Positions 63,084 through 64,000 of a stretch of 64,000 nt of DNA are shown here, piece after piece (position 1 is the first letter of the stretch; each line of letters starts with the position of its first letter). Both the position numbers and the translations under genes were made by a program. The notes beneath the pieces were generated by a model. That model was not told the origin of the DNA, made no database searches, and was given only the letters and a program-made list of their open reading frames with translations. Source of the stretch: WTJY01 sp045105475 (lineage in GTDB: Bacteria > Chloroflexota > Anaerolineae > Promineifilales > Promineifilaceae); contig JBGCDP010000066.1 in NCBI GenBank assembly GCA_045105475.1, positions 31,862-95,861 of the forward strand, given 5' to 3'.

Positions 63084-63866
63084 ATGGCAAAAGTATATTA
63101 TGTTGGAGATTGGGCCGTACAGCTTGGCCCCGTCTATGCGGAAACATCGTTCAATCATGCCCCAAAAGGGCTTGATGTAATCAACTATGGCAAGTGGCTT
63201 GTCTCGGCCGTGGAGTCGAGCGGCCGGCACGAAATTAAAAGCGTGCCTACGTGGGATTTTTATAATATGGCACCAGGAGAATATGAAAAGGTCCTTGATG
63301 AATATGACATTATTGTTTTTTCAGATGTCGAAGCGAAGAATTTTCAACTCCACCCGCAATTTTTTAACCGGCATCTATTTGGCACAAAGGTGCTGACTTT
63401 TCCTGACCGCGTTCGGCTGACGGTCGACGCGGTTAACGCCGGAACGAACATGATGTTTTTGGGAGGATGGTTAAGCTTTAATGGGGAGATAGGCAAAGGG
63501 GGTTGGGGACGCACCAAGTTAAGTTCGATTTTGCCTTGCGAATGCTTAGAGATTGAAGATCTGGTTGAAAACACAGAAGGGTTCATGGCAGAAGCAACTT
63601 TACCAACTCACCCCATCTTAAAAGACATTGACTTAGCGTCGATGCCACCGATCTTAGGGTTTAACAAAGTTCGGCCGCGAGAAGGGTGTGAGGTCGTTGC
63701 AAGTTGGAAGGGTGAAGATAGCCCTGCAATCACAGTGGGGCAATTCGGCAAGGGGCGGGTCTTGGCATACACCTCTGATCCTGCCCCGCATTGGGGATGT
63801 AATTTTGTGTTCTGGGAGCAGTACGCTCAGCTGTGGACAAACGCCTGCGACTGGCTTGTTAGCTAA
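63084..63866 (+). CDS. Putative glutamine amidotransferase-like protein (PF07090 type)
   Basis: 260 residues. N-terminal KVYYVGDWAVQLGPVYAETSFN, then VLDEYDIIVFSDVEAKNF and a MMFLGGWLSFNGEIGKGGWG strand-turn typical of the class I glutamine amidotransferase-like fold. The end, AYTSDPAPHWGCNFVFWEQY, is characteristic of this subgroup. No canonical Cys nucleophile appears at the elbow (GGWLS instead), so amidase activity is doubtful. Carbohydrate metabolism roles have been suggested for relatives. GAGG lies before the ATG. It appears to start an operon with the next gene. Confidence 0.78.
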   Translation: MAKVYYVGDWAVQLGPVYAETSFNHAPKGLDVINYGKWLVSAVESSGRHEIKSVPTWDFYNMAPGEYEKVLDEYDIIVFSDVEAKNFQLHPQFFNRHLFGTKVLTFPDRVRLTVDAVNAGTNMMFLGGWLSFNGEIGKGGWGRTKLSSILPCECLEIEDLVENTEGFMAEATLPTHPILKDIDLASMPPILGFNKVRPREGCEVVASWKGEDSPAITVGQFGKGRVLAYTSDPAPHWGCNFVFWEQYAQLWTNACDWLVS

Positions 63867-63897
63867 GTTTGCCTTTTCAACCACCCAGAGGAAATAA

Positions 63898-64000
63898 ATG
63901 ACCAGTTATATTGATCCAATAGATAAGTCTACCTACCCATTACTAGAAAAAATTTGGCGTGCTCCTTCCGGCCGGCCGTTAATGATCACCCCACTAGAAG
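63898..64000 (+). CDS. Start of an unrecognised gene (cut by the window edge)
   Basis: 34 codons visible, opening MTSYIDPIDKSTYPLLEKIW and containing APSGRPLMITPLE. AGAGG lies 7 bases before the ATG. The gap of 31 bp to the preceding stop suggests one transcript. Too little is present to name a family. Confidence 0.7.
   Translation, partial: MTSYIDPIDKSTYPLLEKIWRAPSGRPLMITPLE

Overview
The window looks like a piece of the chromosome of a free-living, aerobically respiring bacterium, most likely a Chloroflexota member of the Anaerolineae type. The pointers are the C-terminus of an SCO1664-family protein, a Rieske/cytochrome b locus with diheme cytochromes c, an Lrp/alanine dehydrogenase pair, and surface proteins on long Thr/Pro-rich stalks. 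This is inference from gene content; no rRNA is present. No phage, insertion sequence, integrase or CRISPR array was seen. The most striking global property is a very high density of the palindrome CGGCCG in genes and spacers alike (38 hand-counted in the first 10.2 kb, against about 2 expected), resembling the highly iterated palindromes of cyanobacteria.

Layout. 0-7.4 kb: end of an SCO1664-like gene, pyruvate phosphate dikinase with a perfect CRP-type dyad upstream, a cupin, an S66 peptidase and a membrane-anchored glycoside hydrolase. 7.4-7.9 kb: an isolated mini-transcription unit (near-consensus promoter, perfect Shine-Dalgarno, 16-codon ORF, 13-bp hairpin, terminator). 7.9-24.6 kb: Lon-like protease, MetZ, EttA, MarC-like protein, hydrolase, thioesterase, class A penicillin-binding protein, an ABC exporter of the MacB/FtsX kind and an esterase lipoprotein. 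24.8-38.8 kb: beta-propeller surface protein, MtaB, the reverse-strand respiratory locus (Rieske, cytochrome b, diheme cytochrome c, then a second diheme cytochrome c whose lipoprotein signal is out of frame), tRNA-Val, a YihY-family protein, AspRS and a second surface glycoside hydrolase. 38.9-44.3 kb: thioredoxin, then an amino-acid catabolic neighbourhood (BKACE-type enzyme, class V aminotransferase, threonine/serine dehydratase, Crp/Fnr-like regulator, DUF1772-like protein). 44.2-50.5 kb: RNase Z, HAD phosphatase, DUF368 transporter-like protein, small P-loop kinases, a GlmU lacking its acetyltransferase domain, tRNA-Gln. 51-56.3 kb: peroxiredoxin-like protein, cytosolic GAF/PAS histidine kinase, Lrp regulator divergent from alanine dehydrogenase, PhzF. 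56.2-63 kb: six reverse-strand genes (thioesterase, two FAD oxidoreductases, a hypothetical, a methyltransferase, a sulfatase) that look like a lipid- or isoprenoid-modifying cluster. The window ends in a putative amidotransferase-like gene and the start of an unrecognised gene.

Several genes lack a Shine-Dalgarno sequence and have a -10-like hexamer only a few bases before the start codon, suggesting leaderless mRNAs. Others, such as ppdK, cytochrome b and thioredoxin, have clear ribosome binding sites.
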